Positions 25,479-32,735 of a DNA stretch of 64,000 bases are shown here, one piece after another. Position numbers and translations under genes: made by a program. Position 1 is the stretch's first letter, and every line of letters starts with the position of its first letter. This DNA is from Zunongwangia mangrovi (lineage in GTDB: Bacteria > Bacteroidota > Bacteroidia > Flavobacteriales > Flavobacteriaceae). Location: assembly GCF_900112105.1 (NCBI RefSeq), contig NZ_FOKV01000001.1, forward strand, positions 868,001 through 932,000, in the 5' to 3' direction. A model generated the notes under the pieces. That model saw nothing but the letters and a program-made list of their open reading frames with translations, was not told where the DNA came from and did not search any database.

Positions 25479-26363
25479 AGCGTAAACTTCGCCTAAAAAT
25501 TCTTTTAAAGTCTGGGTTTTTCTGCCAAGTGCTTTTTCGATATCTGTTTTATCAAAATTAAATTCACCATTAGCAACTCCCTGGCTAAACATGCTTAACA
25601 TTCCTACGATAGGATCTGGTAGGCCGGCAGCTTTCATTTGAGACTCAAATTCATCTACTTTTGGAGAAACATAAGCGATCTTTTCACCTAAAACTTCGGT
25701 TAGTATTTCACTGATCTCTTCAAAAGAAACCTGTTCACTTCCGTTAAATTCGTAGATCTTATTGGTGTAATCTTCAGGAGAAACAAGAATATTTGCTTCA
25801 GCTTCAGCAAAATCTTTTCTTGGAACAAATGCTACTTTTCCATTTTCGGTTGGTAAGTAAACAGATTTTGTTTTCAATAATTGCTCTTTATCACCAATAA
25901 ACATTGGTACTACTTCGCTGTAAAGATTATGTCTTAGAATTGTATAATCTAAGCCAGAATTTAAAATAGCTTCTTCAGTTTGTGCGTGTCCGCTTACTAC
26001 TGGATCTAAAGGAGCGTCTTTACTTTCAGTTTTTCTAACTGAACTGGTGTAGAAAATGTGTTTTACGTTTGCAGCTTTAGCAGCTTCAACCACATTTTTG
26101 TGTTGTTGTAAACGAGCACCAAGATCGTTACCGGAGATTAAAAATACCTGCTCTATACCTTCAAAAGCGGCAGTTAGTTTTTCTAAGTTTTCGTAATCAG
26201 CAACACGAATATCCAAACCTTGAGATTGGTATTCTTTTACGATGTCTTTTTCAGTATCCCTTACTAAAACAGCAATGTTACTTACTTCAGTTTTACTTTT
26301 AAGTGCGTTTACAAGAAGTTGTCCTAAACTTCCGGTTGCACCGGTGATTAATGTCTTTTTCAT
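25476..26363 (-). CDS. NmrA-like NAD(P)-binding reductase
   Basis: A 295-residue protein of the atypical short-chain dehydrogenase (NmrA/QorR-like) group. The Rossmann motif TGATGSLGQLL lies at residues 7-17, the segment VFLISGNDLGARLQQHKNVVEAAKAA fits the family, and YTSS and the C-terminal half resemble NmrA sugar-binding regions. The typical YxxxK catalytic pair is not evident. It may act as a quinone or azo reductase or as a redox sensor. It is divergent from an HxlR regulator, a pairing often seen where HxlR represses a stress-induced reductase gene. Confidence 0.85.
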   Translation of the reverse strand: MKKTLITGATGSLGQLLVNALKSKTEVSNIAVLVRDTEKDIVKEYQSQGLDIRVADYENLEKLTAAFEGIEQVFLISGNDLGARLQQHKNVVEAAKAANVKHIFYTSSVRKTESKDAPLDPVVSGHAQTEEAILNSGLDYTILRHNLYSEVVPMFIGDKEQLLKTKSVYLPTENGKVAFVPRKDFAEAEANILVSPEDYTNKIYEFNGSEQVSFEEISEILTEVLGEKIAYVSPKVDEFESQMKAAGLPDPIVGMLSMFSQGVANGEFNFDKTDIEKALGRKTQTLKEFLGEVYA

Positions 26364-26396
26364 TTCAATTTTATTTAATTACTAATAGAAATTTAG

Positions 26397-26419
26397 TTAC
26401 TTTTGGTAAGTAAAAGTAA
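26397..26419. promoter_or_regulatory. Candidate HxlR operator, palindrome 1
   Basis: TTACTTTT-GGTAAGT-AAAAGTAA is a perfect palindrome of eight-base arms between the reductase and the HxlR gene. GTAAGTA/TACTTAC-type half-sites are usual for HxlR regulators. Confidence 0.5.
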
Positions 26420-26449
26420 TGTTTGTTCTACTTTTAAACAAGAAGTTTC

Positions 26450-26469
26450 GGTTAAGTAAATAACTTACC
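26450..26469. promoter_or_regulatory. Candidate HxlR operator, palindrome 2
   Basis: GGTTAAGT-AAAT-AACTTACC is an imperfect palindrome that shares GGTAAGT/ACTTACC half-sites with the palindrome 31 bases to the left. It lies 36 bases before the HxlR start. Confidence 0.45.
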
Positions 26470-26504
26470 TTGAAGTTATTAATATTGAAAATCAGTGGTT
26501 TAAA

Positions 26505-26873
26505 ATGAAAAAAAATGAAATAAATTTTGCAGAGGCCGAAAGTTGCCCGGTTAGAAATATCTTAGATCGTTTTGGAGATAAATGGTCTACACTGGTTATT
26601 TTGATTTTAGGGAATTACGATAAGCTTCGATTTAACGAATTACAGAAAATGATTGGTACGGTATCTCAAAAAATGCTGGCGGTAACTCTAAAAAAGTTAG
26701 AAGCAGATGGTTTAGTAACCAGAAAAGTGTATCCGCAGGTGCCACCAAAAGTAGAATATTCGCTTACCGAACTTGGTTTAAGTTTGTTACCAAAAATAGA
26801 AAGCCTGGTGCAATGGGCTAATGAGAATATGGTTGAAATTACCGAAAATCGATCTTTAAGCGGGGTGAAATAA
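26505..26873 (+). CDS. HxlR-family winged-helix transcriptional regulator
   Basis: A 122-residue regulator. The family pattern is complete: CPVRNILDRFGDKWSTLVIL (residues 14-33) with the N-terminal Cys that senses oxidants or electrophiles in relatives such as YodB, then RFNELQKMIGTVSQKMLAVTLKKLEADGLV as the winged helix, and VEYSLTELGLSLLP. It is expected to bind the palindromes in the gap to the divergent NmrA-like gene and to control that gene and itself (inference from arrangement). Confidence 0.92.
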   Translation: MKKNEINFAEAESCPVRNILDRFGDKWSTLVILILGNYDKLRFNELQKMIGTVSQKMLAVTLKKLEADGLVTRKVYPQVPPKVEYSLTELGLSLLPKIESLVQWANENMVEITENRSLSGVK

Positions 26874-27140
26874 GTACGTATTTTCTTTCGGGATTAAGGG
26901 ATGTCGTAGATTTTATTATGCTTATTTTTGAAGAATTTAGAATGATATTCATGCAAGTTTTTTTAAACCATAATCAGTCGGTTTTTGATTTCGATTTTAT
27001 TCCTAGTTTTTATGAGGCTGGTAAATCTTCAATTTTAGAAATTATAAAAAAAGCTTTTAAAATTATCGAATTTCAGGTTGCTGTATGTAGGCCATTTTAT
27101 ACTGAAAATCTAAGTTTAAAATCATTCAGTTTATAGGATT

Positions 27141-27770
27141 ATGGAGCAGATTTCTGATTTTTTTCTGGATTACTACGAGGGAGCAGCCGCATTGAATATT
27201 ATTCTTGAAGCTATTGTCTTCATTTTTGGGATCTTAAGTGTTTATTACTCTAAAAAAGAGAATATTTACGTGTACCCAACTGGGTTAATTGCAACTGTAA
27301 TAACCGTTTACTTATTGTTTAAGGCTGAATATTATGGAGATATGATGATGAATTTCTATTATTCGGTAATGAGTATTTATGGCTGGATCAACTGGGCGAG
27401 GAAAAAGGATGGCGAGCCGGTAGTTCCAATTACACGAACAAACGCGAAGGAGAAATTGGTCGGTTTTGGGATGTTTTTGTTAACCATGATCGTTACTTAT
27501 GCGGTATATCGTGCTTTCGATTACGAAATAAAAACAGCGAATTATTTCGATATTTTCACTTCAGGAGTGTTTTTCACTGCGATGTGGTATATGGCGATTA
27601 AGAAGTTAGAAAACTGGACGCTCTGGATCTTTGCCGATCTTATTACTGTTCCCTTATACGCCTATCGTGGCTTGGGAATGCTTTCTTTGCAATACGTGAT
27701 TTTTACAATTTTGGCTATCCAGGGATATTTAGTCTGGAAGAGAAATTTAGGAAGTCATGTTGATTCCTAA
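27141..27770 (+). CDS. pnuC: PnuC-family vitamin transporter (nicotinamide riboside or thiamine)
   Basis: A 209-residue inner-membrane protein with about seven helices. PnuC features are the segment GILSVYYSKKENIYVYPTGL, the conserved YGWINWARK (residues about 80-88), and a C-terminal WIFADLITVPLYAYRGL with the substrate-contact pattern. PnuC proteins take up nicotinamide riboside; close relatives (PnuT) take up thiamine. In Bacteroidota, pnuT can follow a THI-box receptor, but here the THI-box receptor is 8 kb away and no TPP motif lies upstream of this gene, so the substrate is open. Confidence 0.88.
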   Translation: MEQISDFFLDYYEGAAALNIILEAIVFIFGILSVYYSKKENIYVYPTGLIATVITVYLLFKAEYYGDMMMNFYYSVMSIYGWINWARKKDGEPVVPITRTNAKEKLVGFGMFLLTMIVTYAVYRAFDYEIKTANYFDIFTSGVFFTAMWYMAIKKLENWTLWIFADLITVPLYAYRGLGMLSLQYVIFTILAIQGYLVWKRNLGSHVDS

Positions 27771-28152
27771 CGAACTCAACATTCCAGATAAAGTGGTACG
27801 CAAGTCTTTAAATTTTATGTTAAGGCTAGGTGATATTGGTTGAAACTTAGCAGGATTTTTTATTCGACTAAAGTGCTGTTAAGAAGCTGTTTAAAAACCT
27901 TTATGGAATCTTCAAATTATTAAATATGCGTTAATAGAGGCCTAAAAAGTCTATTTTTTAACGTATATTGACAAGCCTTAGAATTTTACTATCGGTGTAA
28001 AAAATCTGAGTAAAAAGGAGCAAAGTTCTTCAAATTTCAGTGTTCCTCAAAAAAATCAAATAATGTAGATAAGAAATTAAAAAGTGGTCAATAAGAACGG
28101 CTGCAAATTATAATATCAACAATTAATCAACTAACTAAAAACTAACAAAACC
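27771..28152. other. Intergenic stretch, no gene seen
   Basis: An AT-rich gap of 382 bases between pnuC and the DUF4301 gene. I find no coding frame, terminator with a T run, TANNTTTG box or repeat that can be supported. The right part presumably carries the promoter of the next gene. Confidence 0.5.
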
Positions 28153-29691
28153 GTGAATTTTAACGAATCAGACATCCTGCAAATTCAGGACAAGGGATTA
28201 AGTACTGAAGAAGTAAATAGACAGATCGAAATTTTTAAGCGAGGGAATATTAAAGTAGATATTCAGGAAGCTGCGACGATAGGGAATGGAATTTCAGCCA
28301 TCTCAGATGAAGCAAGAACTGAATATATTCGTGATTTCGAGCACAAAAAAGAAGGGCTTGATTTGCTAAAATTCGTGCCAGCATCTGGAGCAGCAACAAG
28401 AATGTTCAAAGCACTTCATAATTTCGTAGCAGAATTTGATCCTAAAGAAAAAGAATTACGCGAATATCTGGACGAAAAAGGAGATTCTAGCCTACAATTA
28501 TTTTTTACGCATATAGAAAAGCTTCCTTTTTATAAGGATGCGGTCGCTGCGGCAAAAGAAGATAATAGCGATTTTGATGAGCTTAGTAACGATGAGCAAA
28601 AAAAGTTAATTGCTGAAAATGTACTTTATGCCAAAGGACTTGGGTTGAGCGATCTACCAAAAGGTTTGGTGCCATTCCACAAATATGATAATGTTGTTGT
28701 AACTGCTTTTGAAGAACATCTTTATGAAGCTGCGAAATATGCTGAAAGTAAAGGAGTGGTAAAATCACACTTTACTGTTGGACAAAGTGATAAGGAAAAA
28801 TTTGAAGCTGAATTCGATAAAGTTCAAAGTAGAGTTGAAGAGAAAACAGGTTCTAAGTTCGAAATTACCTATTCTTACCAGGATCCAAAAACCGATACGA
28901 TTGCTGTAGACGATGAAAACACACCTTTTAGAACAGAAGAAGGTGGAATGTTCTTTCGTCCTGGCGGGCACGGAGCATTGATCGATAACCTAAATCAACA
29001 GGATGCCGATCTTATCTTCGTTAAAAATATTGATAATGTAGTAACCTGGTCTAACCTTGGTGATGTTGTAGATTACAAAAAGATGTTGGCGGGTAAACTT
29101 TTAGAATTGAAAGCAAAAGCTTTTTGTTTGATCGAGAAGCTTCAGTCTAGCCCATCTGATGAGGATGTAAAGGAGGCGTCAACATTTCTTGCTGAAGAAC
29201 TATTCGTAAAGTCTCTAACAGGATCTGAGTCGGCTTCAGAATTATTAGAAAAATTAGATCGTCCGCTTAGAATTTGCGGAATGGTGAAGAATGAAGGAGA
29301 GCCAGGTGGAGGTCCGTTTTTGGTTAAAGATGAAGAGGGAGAAGTATCCTTACAAATCATAGAAGGAGCTCAAATAGATGACGATAACCCAGAACAGGTG
29401 AAAATCGTTAAAGAATCTACACATTTTAACCCTGTGGATATCGTTTGTAGTGTTAGAAAAGCAGATGGAACCACTTACGATCTTGATAAATATGTAGATC
29501 CAAACATGAGCTTTATTGCAAATAAAACCAAAGATGGGAAACCACTAAAAGCACTGGAGCGTCCTGGTTTATGGAATGGTGCCATGGCAAAGTGGAATAC
29601 TGTTTTTGTTGAAGTACCTGTAACCACATTTAATCCGGTAAAAACAGTGGCAGATCTTTTAAAAGAGAGTCACCAGCCATTAAATGATTAA
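28153..29691 (+). CDS. DUF4301 family protein
   Basis: A 512-residue cytoplasmic protein with no signal peptide or membrane helix. It fits DUF4301, a Bacteroidota family resembling nucleotidyl-transfer enzymes. A glycine-rich segment VPASGAATRMFKALHNF sits near residue 76, and FFRPGGHGALIDNLN near residue 272. The end PVTTFNPVKTVADLL is also typical. The start is GTG at 28153, as no ATG fits. It overlaps the arfB gene by eight bases, which suggests co-translation. The reaction is not established. The PASGAATRM loop suggests a phosphate-binding role. Confidence 0.82.
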   Translation: MNFNESDILQIQDKGLSTEEVNRQIEIFKRGNIKVDIQEAATIGNGISAISDEARTEYIRDFEHKKEGLDLLKFVPASGAATRMFKALHNFVAEFDPKEKELREYLDEKGDSSLQLFFTHIEKLPFYKDAVAAAKEDNSDFDELSNDEQKKLIAENVLYAKGLGLSDLPKGLVPFHKYDNVVVTAFEEHLYEAAKYAESKGVVKSHFTVGQSDKEKFEAEFDKVQSRVEEKTGSKFEITYSYQDPKTDTIAVDDENTPFRTEEGGMFFRPGGHGALIDNLNQQDADLIFVKNIDNVVTWSNLGDVVDYKKMLAGKLLELKAKAFCLIEKLQSSPSDEDVKEASTFLAEELFVKSLTGSESASELLEKLDRPLRICGMVKNEGEPGGGPFLVKDEEGEVSLQIIEGAQIDDDNPEQVKIVKESTHFNPVDIVCSVRKADGTTYDLDKYVDPNMSFIANKTKDGKPLKALERPGLWNGAMAKWNTVFVEVPVTTFNPVKTVADLLKESHQPLND

Positions 29692-30088
29692 TCAGGAAGA
29701 TTTAATAAAAGAACTCGACTTTAGAGCTGTAAAAAGTAGTGGTCCCGGTGGGCAACACGTTAACAAAACAGCTTCTAAAGTCGAGTTGTATTTTGATATA
29801 GCAGCATCTTCTGTACTTTCTGAAGTTCAAAAAGAGCGCTTGCTAAAAACATTTTCTACAAGAATTACCAAAGACCAGGTTCTTATTCTTCAAAATGGTA
29901 ATTCTAGAAGTCAGCATAAAAATAAAGATGCCGTGATTGGTCAGTTTATAGACATGATCAAATCTGGCACGAAAGCTCCAAAAGTTCGAAAAAGAACAAA
30001 GCCCGGAAAAATGGCTAAACTAAAAAGGCTGAGAGCGAAGAAGATTCAGTCTGAGAAAAAACAGAATCGAAAAGATCCATTAAAATAA
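29684..30088 (+). CDS. arfB: Peptidyl-tRNA hydrolase ArfB (release-factor-like ribosome rescue)
   Basis: A 134-residue rescue factor of the ArfB/YaeJ/ICT1 type. It has the catalytic GGQ loop in KSSGPGGQHVNKTASKVEL (Gly-Gly-Gln at about residues 22-24) and a Lys/Arg-rich C-terminal tail (KVRKRTKPGKMAKLKRLRAKK) that enters the empty mRNA channel of a stalled ribosome. It releases the nascent chain from non-stop complexes. It overlaps the DUF4301 gene by eight bases. A long hairpin follows the stop. Confidence 0.93.
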   Translation: MINQEDLIKELDFRAVKSSGPGGQHVNKTASKVELYFDIAASSVLSEVQKERLLKTFSTRITKDQVLILQNGNSRSQHKNKDAVIGQFIDMIKSGTKAPKVRKRTKPGKMAKLKRLRAKKIQSEKKQNRKDPLK

Positions 30089-30090
30089 AA

Positions 30091-30140
30091 CTGTGTAAAA
30101 ATTCTACACCTGTGGAATTTTGATGTGTAGAATTCTACAG
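30091..30140. repeat. Long imperfect hairpin with TTCTACAC repeats
   Basis: AATTCTACAC (30100-30109) and GTGTAGAATT (30125-30134) are perfectly complementary, and the pairing can extend to CTGTGTAAAA / TTCTACAG. A further ATTCTACAC is at 30156-30164. It may end the arfB transcript, or be a small palindromic element. Confidence 0.5.
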
Positions 30141-30224
30141 TTTTGATTATTCAATATTCTACACTTTTGAGCTCAATTTGTTTAAATGTAAGGGTTTAAG
30201 TAAGTTTTTAGCCTGTAGGCGTTA

Positions 30225-30354
30225 TGGCACGATTTTGCCTTATATTAAAGTAGTTAGGGTTATTGAAGGATTTTGAATAACTAACACAGCAGTAAACAGC
30301 TGTTGTATAATTTAGATTTTCGGATTAAAAGAGGCTGTGGTGGCCTCTTTTTTT
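30225..30354 (+). ncRNA. Candidate small RNA behind a sigma-54-like motif
   Basis: TGGCAC (30225-30230) and TTGC (30235-30238) resemble the -24/-12 boxes of sigma-54 promoters, but the GG-to-GC spacing is nine rather than the canonical ten. About 100 bases of non-coding sequence follow, with an internal hairpin (ACACAGC / GCTGTTGT, 30284-30306), ending in a clean terminator. A sigma-54-type regulator gene lies 1 kb downstream. The transcript is inferred. Confidence 0.35.
30327..30354 (+). terminator. Terminator in the gap before the 30709 gene
   Basis: The stem AAAAGAGGC / GCCTCTTTT with a seven-base loop runs into a T tract. No plus-strand protein gene ends just before it (the arfB stop is 240 bases upstream). 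Confidence 0.85.
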
Positions 30355-30708
30355 AGAAAAACCATCCATTGCTTCTTTTTGAATCTATAAAAGTGGTTTC
30401 GCTTTGAGATTCGTTGTTATTCGTGTTAATTTTTAAAACCATTATTTTGAAGTGTTATAAAATGAAAAAGCTATTTAGGCTTTCACACATTTCAAAATTG
30501 CTTGCTGCGCATCATTTCTACATAATGATTTCTTAAAACCTCATAATTTCTACAAAACTTTCAAATTTCAGATTTTTCATATTTATTCCAATATTATGAA
30601 TGTCAGTGTTTTATGTGCCGTCTTCGTCATTAGGTACAGTTTTTTCTTTATAATTATCAACCATAAGAAACTAAGAAACCAACACTATTTACATAAAAAC
30701 TAACTATT

Positions 30709-31050
30709 ATGAAAAAATCAGTTTTCTCGGTAATGGCAATCGCAGGATTGTTTTTTGCCACTCAGACCATGCATGCGCAGGAAGAACCAGTTGAAGAAAC
30801 TAAAGAAGAAGTAGAAGTAGCACCAGAAATGGTAGGCTTCGAAATGATCGATATTTTAGCTTTACCACAGCCCGTTAAAGATGCAACGATGACAGAGTTT
30901 AATGCAGTAGCATCTGAAGCTTGGGTTAAACTTGAAAATGAGAAGAAAATTTACAAACTAAACGTAGCCGTAGATGGTGAGGTAAAAACTGTTTATGCTA
31001 CAGCAGATGGAGAATGGCTAAAGGAAGATGAAGTAATTGATGCCAACTAG
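30709..31050 (+). CDS. Small secreted protein, PepSY-like fold possible
   Basis: A 113-residue exported protein with signal peptide MKKSVFSVMAIAGLFFATQTMHAQ and a Glu/Val-rich linker (residues 25-42). The mature core reads ILALPQPVKDATMTEFNAV, AWVKLENEKKIYKLNVAVDGEVKTVYATADGEWL as two short pieces. The pattern of a helix followed by strands and a final GEWL matches the PepSY/BLIP-like fold of small Bacteroidota periplasmic proteins. No catalytic residues are evident. It sits alone between two non-coding stretches that end in similar terminators, and upstream of an NtrC-type regulator. A link to that signalling system is possible but unproven. Confidence 0.75.
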   Translation: MKKSVFSVMAIAGLFFATQTMHAQEEPVEETKEEVEVAPEMVGFEMIDILALPQPVKDATMTEFNAVASEAWVKLENEKKIYKLNVAVDGEVKTVYATADGEWLKEDEVIDAN

Positions 31051-31132
31051 TATTAGCGTATTGAAATAGCATTAATAATGATGTTAAAGTGATGCCGAGT
31101 TACGAAGATTCCAACTTTGCGGCGGCGGATTC

Positions 31133-31318
31133 GAATCGGTTAGTGAGTGTTTTTAGGGCAATCTTAATACTACTAACTAACACATATAGGAAAGTCTGTA
31201 AGAATACATATTAAATTTGGCGATTTTTTCTAACCGATTCCCCGTTTAAAATGGGAGTAAACTTTTAGGTTATATTCTAATTTAGATTAAAAGGAGGTCT
31301 TTCACGGCCTCTTTTTTT
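31133..31318 (+). ncRNA. Candidate structured RNA or 3' region of the 30709 gene
   Basis: GAATCGGTTAG (31133-31143) pairs perfectly with CTAACCGATTC (31230-31240) across 86 bases. A CCC...GGG hairpin follows, then TAATTTAGATT and a GAGGTC/GGCCTC terminator. The end of this unit resembles that of the 30225-30354 unit: TAATTTAGATT before a GAGGC-type stem, and ACTAACACA further up in both. Confidence 0.4.
31291..31318 (+). terminator. Terminator before the NtrC-type regulator gene
   Basis: The stem AAGGAGGTC / GGCCTCTTT (one G-U pair) with a short loop runs into a T tract, 68 bases before the next start. Confidence 0.85.
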
Positions 31319-31353
31319 ATATTTTCTTTTTACGTAATTGGGTATATGTTTCA

Positions 31354-31361
31354 TAAATTTG
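31354..31361 (+). promoter_or_regulatory. Possible -7 box for the NtrC-type regulator
   Basis: TAAATTTG fits TANNTTTG and lies 24 bases before the ATG. The nearest TTG is only 13 bases upstream, so the -33 element is weak. Confidence 0.4.
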
Positions 31362-31385
31362 TGAACTCTCTATTAAAATTAGATT

Positions 31386-32735
31386 ATGCCAAAGATTCTC
31401 ATAGTAGAAGACGATGTTCCCTTCGGTACCATGCTTAAAACATTTTTGTCTAAAAGAGGTTACGAAGCAGAACTTTGTTTCTCGGGTAATGATGCATTAA
31501 AATTAATTTCTAAATCTGAATTCAATCTTGTTCTTACCGATGTAAGACTTCCAGATAATGATGGCTTAGATATTTTAAAAGAGGTAAAATCTAATAATCC
31601 TTCTACCCAGGTTATCGTAATGACAAGTTATGCTGAAATAAGTATGGCAGTTCAGGCAATGAAGGATGGTGCTTTTGATTATGTGAGTAAACCTTTTAGG
31701 CCAGAGTCGATTTTGCAAACTATAGAGAATGCTTTAGATACTGAAGTTGTAGCACAAAAGATTCCAAAAAAGCGAACAACTAAGACTAAGGAAGAGAAGG
31801 TAGATAATAGCGCGCAGTATATAAAAGGAGTTAGTGATGCCTCCAGAAAACTCAATGATTACATCGAACTTGTGGCGCCAACAAACATGTCGGTTTTGAT
31901 CACCGGTGAAAGTGGTACAGGTAAAGAAAATGTAGCAAAGAGCATTCACCGTCAAAGTAAACGTAAAGATGCTCCATTTATCGCGGTAGATTGTGGTGCA
32001 ATTCCAAAAGAAATTGCTTCCAGTGAATTTTTTGGGCATATAAAAGGTTCTTTTACGGGGGCAATTAATGATAAAACTGGGCATTTTAAAGCGGCCAATG
32101 GCGGTACTTTATTTCTAGATGAAATAGGAAATTTAAGCTACGAACTGCAGGTACAACTATTAAGAGCATTGCAGGAACGCAGAATTAAACCTGTTGGAAG
32201 TAATAAAGAAATTGAGGTTGATATTCGTGTGGTAACCGCTACAAACGAAGATCTTTCTCAAGCTGTAAAAGATGGAGAGTTTAGAGAAGATCTTTATCAC
32301 CGTTTAAATGAATTTTCTGTAAAAGTACCTTCCCTAAAAGATCGAAAAGAAGATCTTATGCTTTTTGCAGATCACTTTTTAGAAGAGGCAAATACCGAAT
32401 TAGAAAAAGAAGTGGTTGGCTTTACTGATGATGCCGTAGAAGCTTTTAAAAATTACTCTTGGCCAGGGAATCTTCGTGAATTAAAGAATATGGTAAAACG
32501 TGCTGTGCTACTTACTCAGGATAAATTAATTCCAATGAAAGTCTTGCCACACGAAATTGCAACTGCAGAAAAAAGCGAAGAGGATTACGGGCTTTTTAAA
32601 AACAAGAACGAAGAGAAACTAATTCTGGAAGCTTTAGAAAAAACGGGAGGTAATAAAAGTAAAGCGGCAAGAATGCTATCAATAGATCGTAAAACGCTTT
32701 ATAATAAATTGAAGCAGTACGATATTAAACTGTAA
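31386..32735 (+). CDS. Sigma-54-dependent response regulator (NtrC family)
   Basis: A 449-residue activator of RNA polymerase with sigma-54. The receiver domain (1-120) has acidic residues ED at 8-9, phospho-acceptor D52 and K102. The AAA+ domain (about 145-370) has Walker A GESGTGKE (174-181), a GSFTGA loop (221-226; the common form is GAFTGA) and Walker B GGTLFLDEIGN. A Fis-type helix-turn-helix closes the protein (GGNKSKAARMLSIDRKTLYNKLK). Its 3' end overlaps by 11 bases the end of the convergent hybrid kinase gene, the likely partner. A near sigma-54 motif lies at 30225. Confidence 0.95.
   Translation: MPKILIVEDDVPFGTMLKTFLSKRGYEAELCFSGNDALKLISKSEFNLVLTDVRLPDNDGLDILKEVKSNNPSTQVIVMTSYAEISMAVQAMKDGAFDYVSKPFRPESILQTIENALDTEVVAQKIPKKRTTKTKEEKVDNSAQYIKGVSDASRKLNDYIELVAPTNMSVLITGESGTGKENVAKSIHRQSKRKDAPFIAVDCGAIPKEIASSEFFGHIKGSFTGAINDKTGHFKAANGGTLFLDEIGNLSYELQVQLLRALQERRIKPVGSNKEIEVDIRVVTATNEDLSQAVKDGEFREDLYHRLNEFSVKVPSLKDRKEDLMLFADHFLEEANTELEKEVVGFTDDAVEAFKNYSWPGNLRELKNMVKRAVLLTQDKLIPMKVLPHEIATAEKSEEDYGLFKNKNEEKLILEALEKTGGNKSKAARMLSIDRKTLYNKLKQYDIKL

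Larger units (their letters stand above)
30089..30708. other. Long non-coding gap with hairpin, candidate RNA and terminator
   Basis: A gap of 620 bases without a supported protein gene. It contains a TTCTACAC hairpin (30091-30140), a sigma-54-like motif (30225-30238), a candidate small RNA ending at a strong terminator (30327-30354), and a T- and A-rich tail of about 350 bases in which I see no clear element. Confidence 0.6.
31051..31385. other. Structured non-coding gap before the NtrC-type regulator
   Basis: A gap of 335 bases holding an 11-bp inverted repeat (31133-31143 and 31230-31240), a small CCC/GGG hairpin, a terminator (31291-31318) and a -7-like box TAAATTTG (31354-31361). No protein gene is seen. 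Confidence 0.6.

Noticed and set aside
26918-27136. A 72-codon open frame between the HxlR gene and pnuC
   Set aside because: Composition is rich in Phe and Ile as expected from AT-rich non-coding DNA; there is no recognisable domain, signal peptide or promoter box, and it ends just before pnuC.
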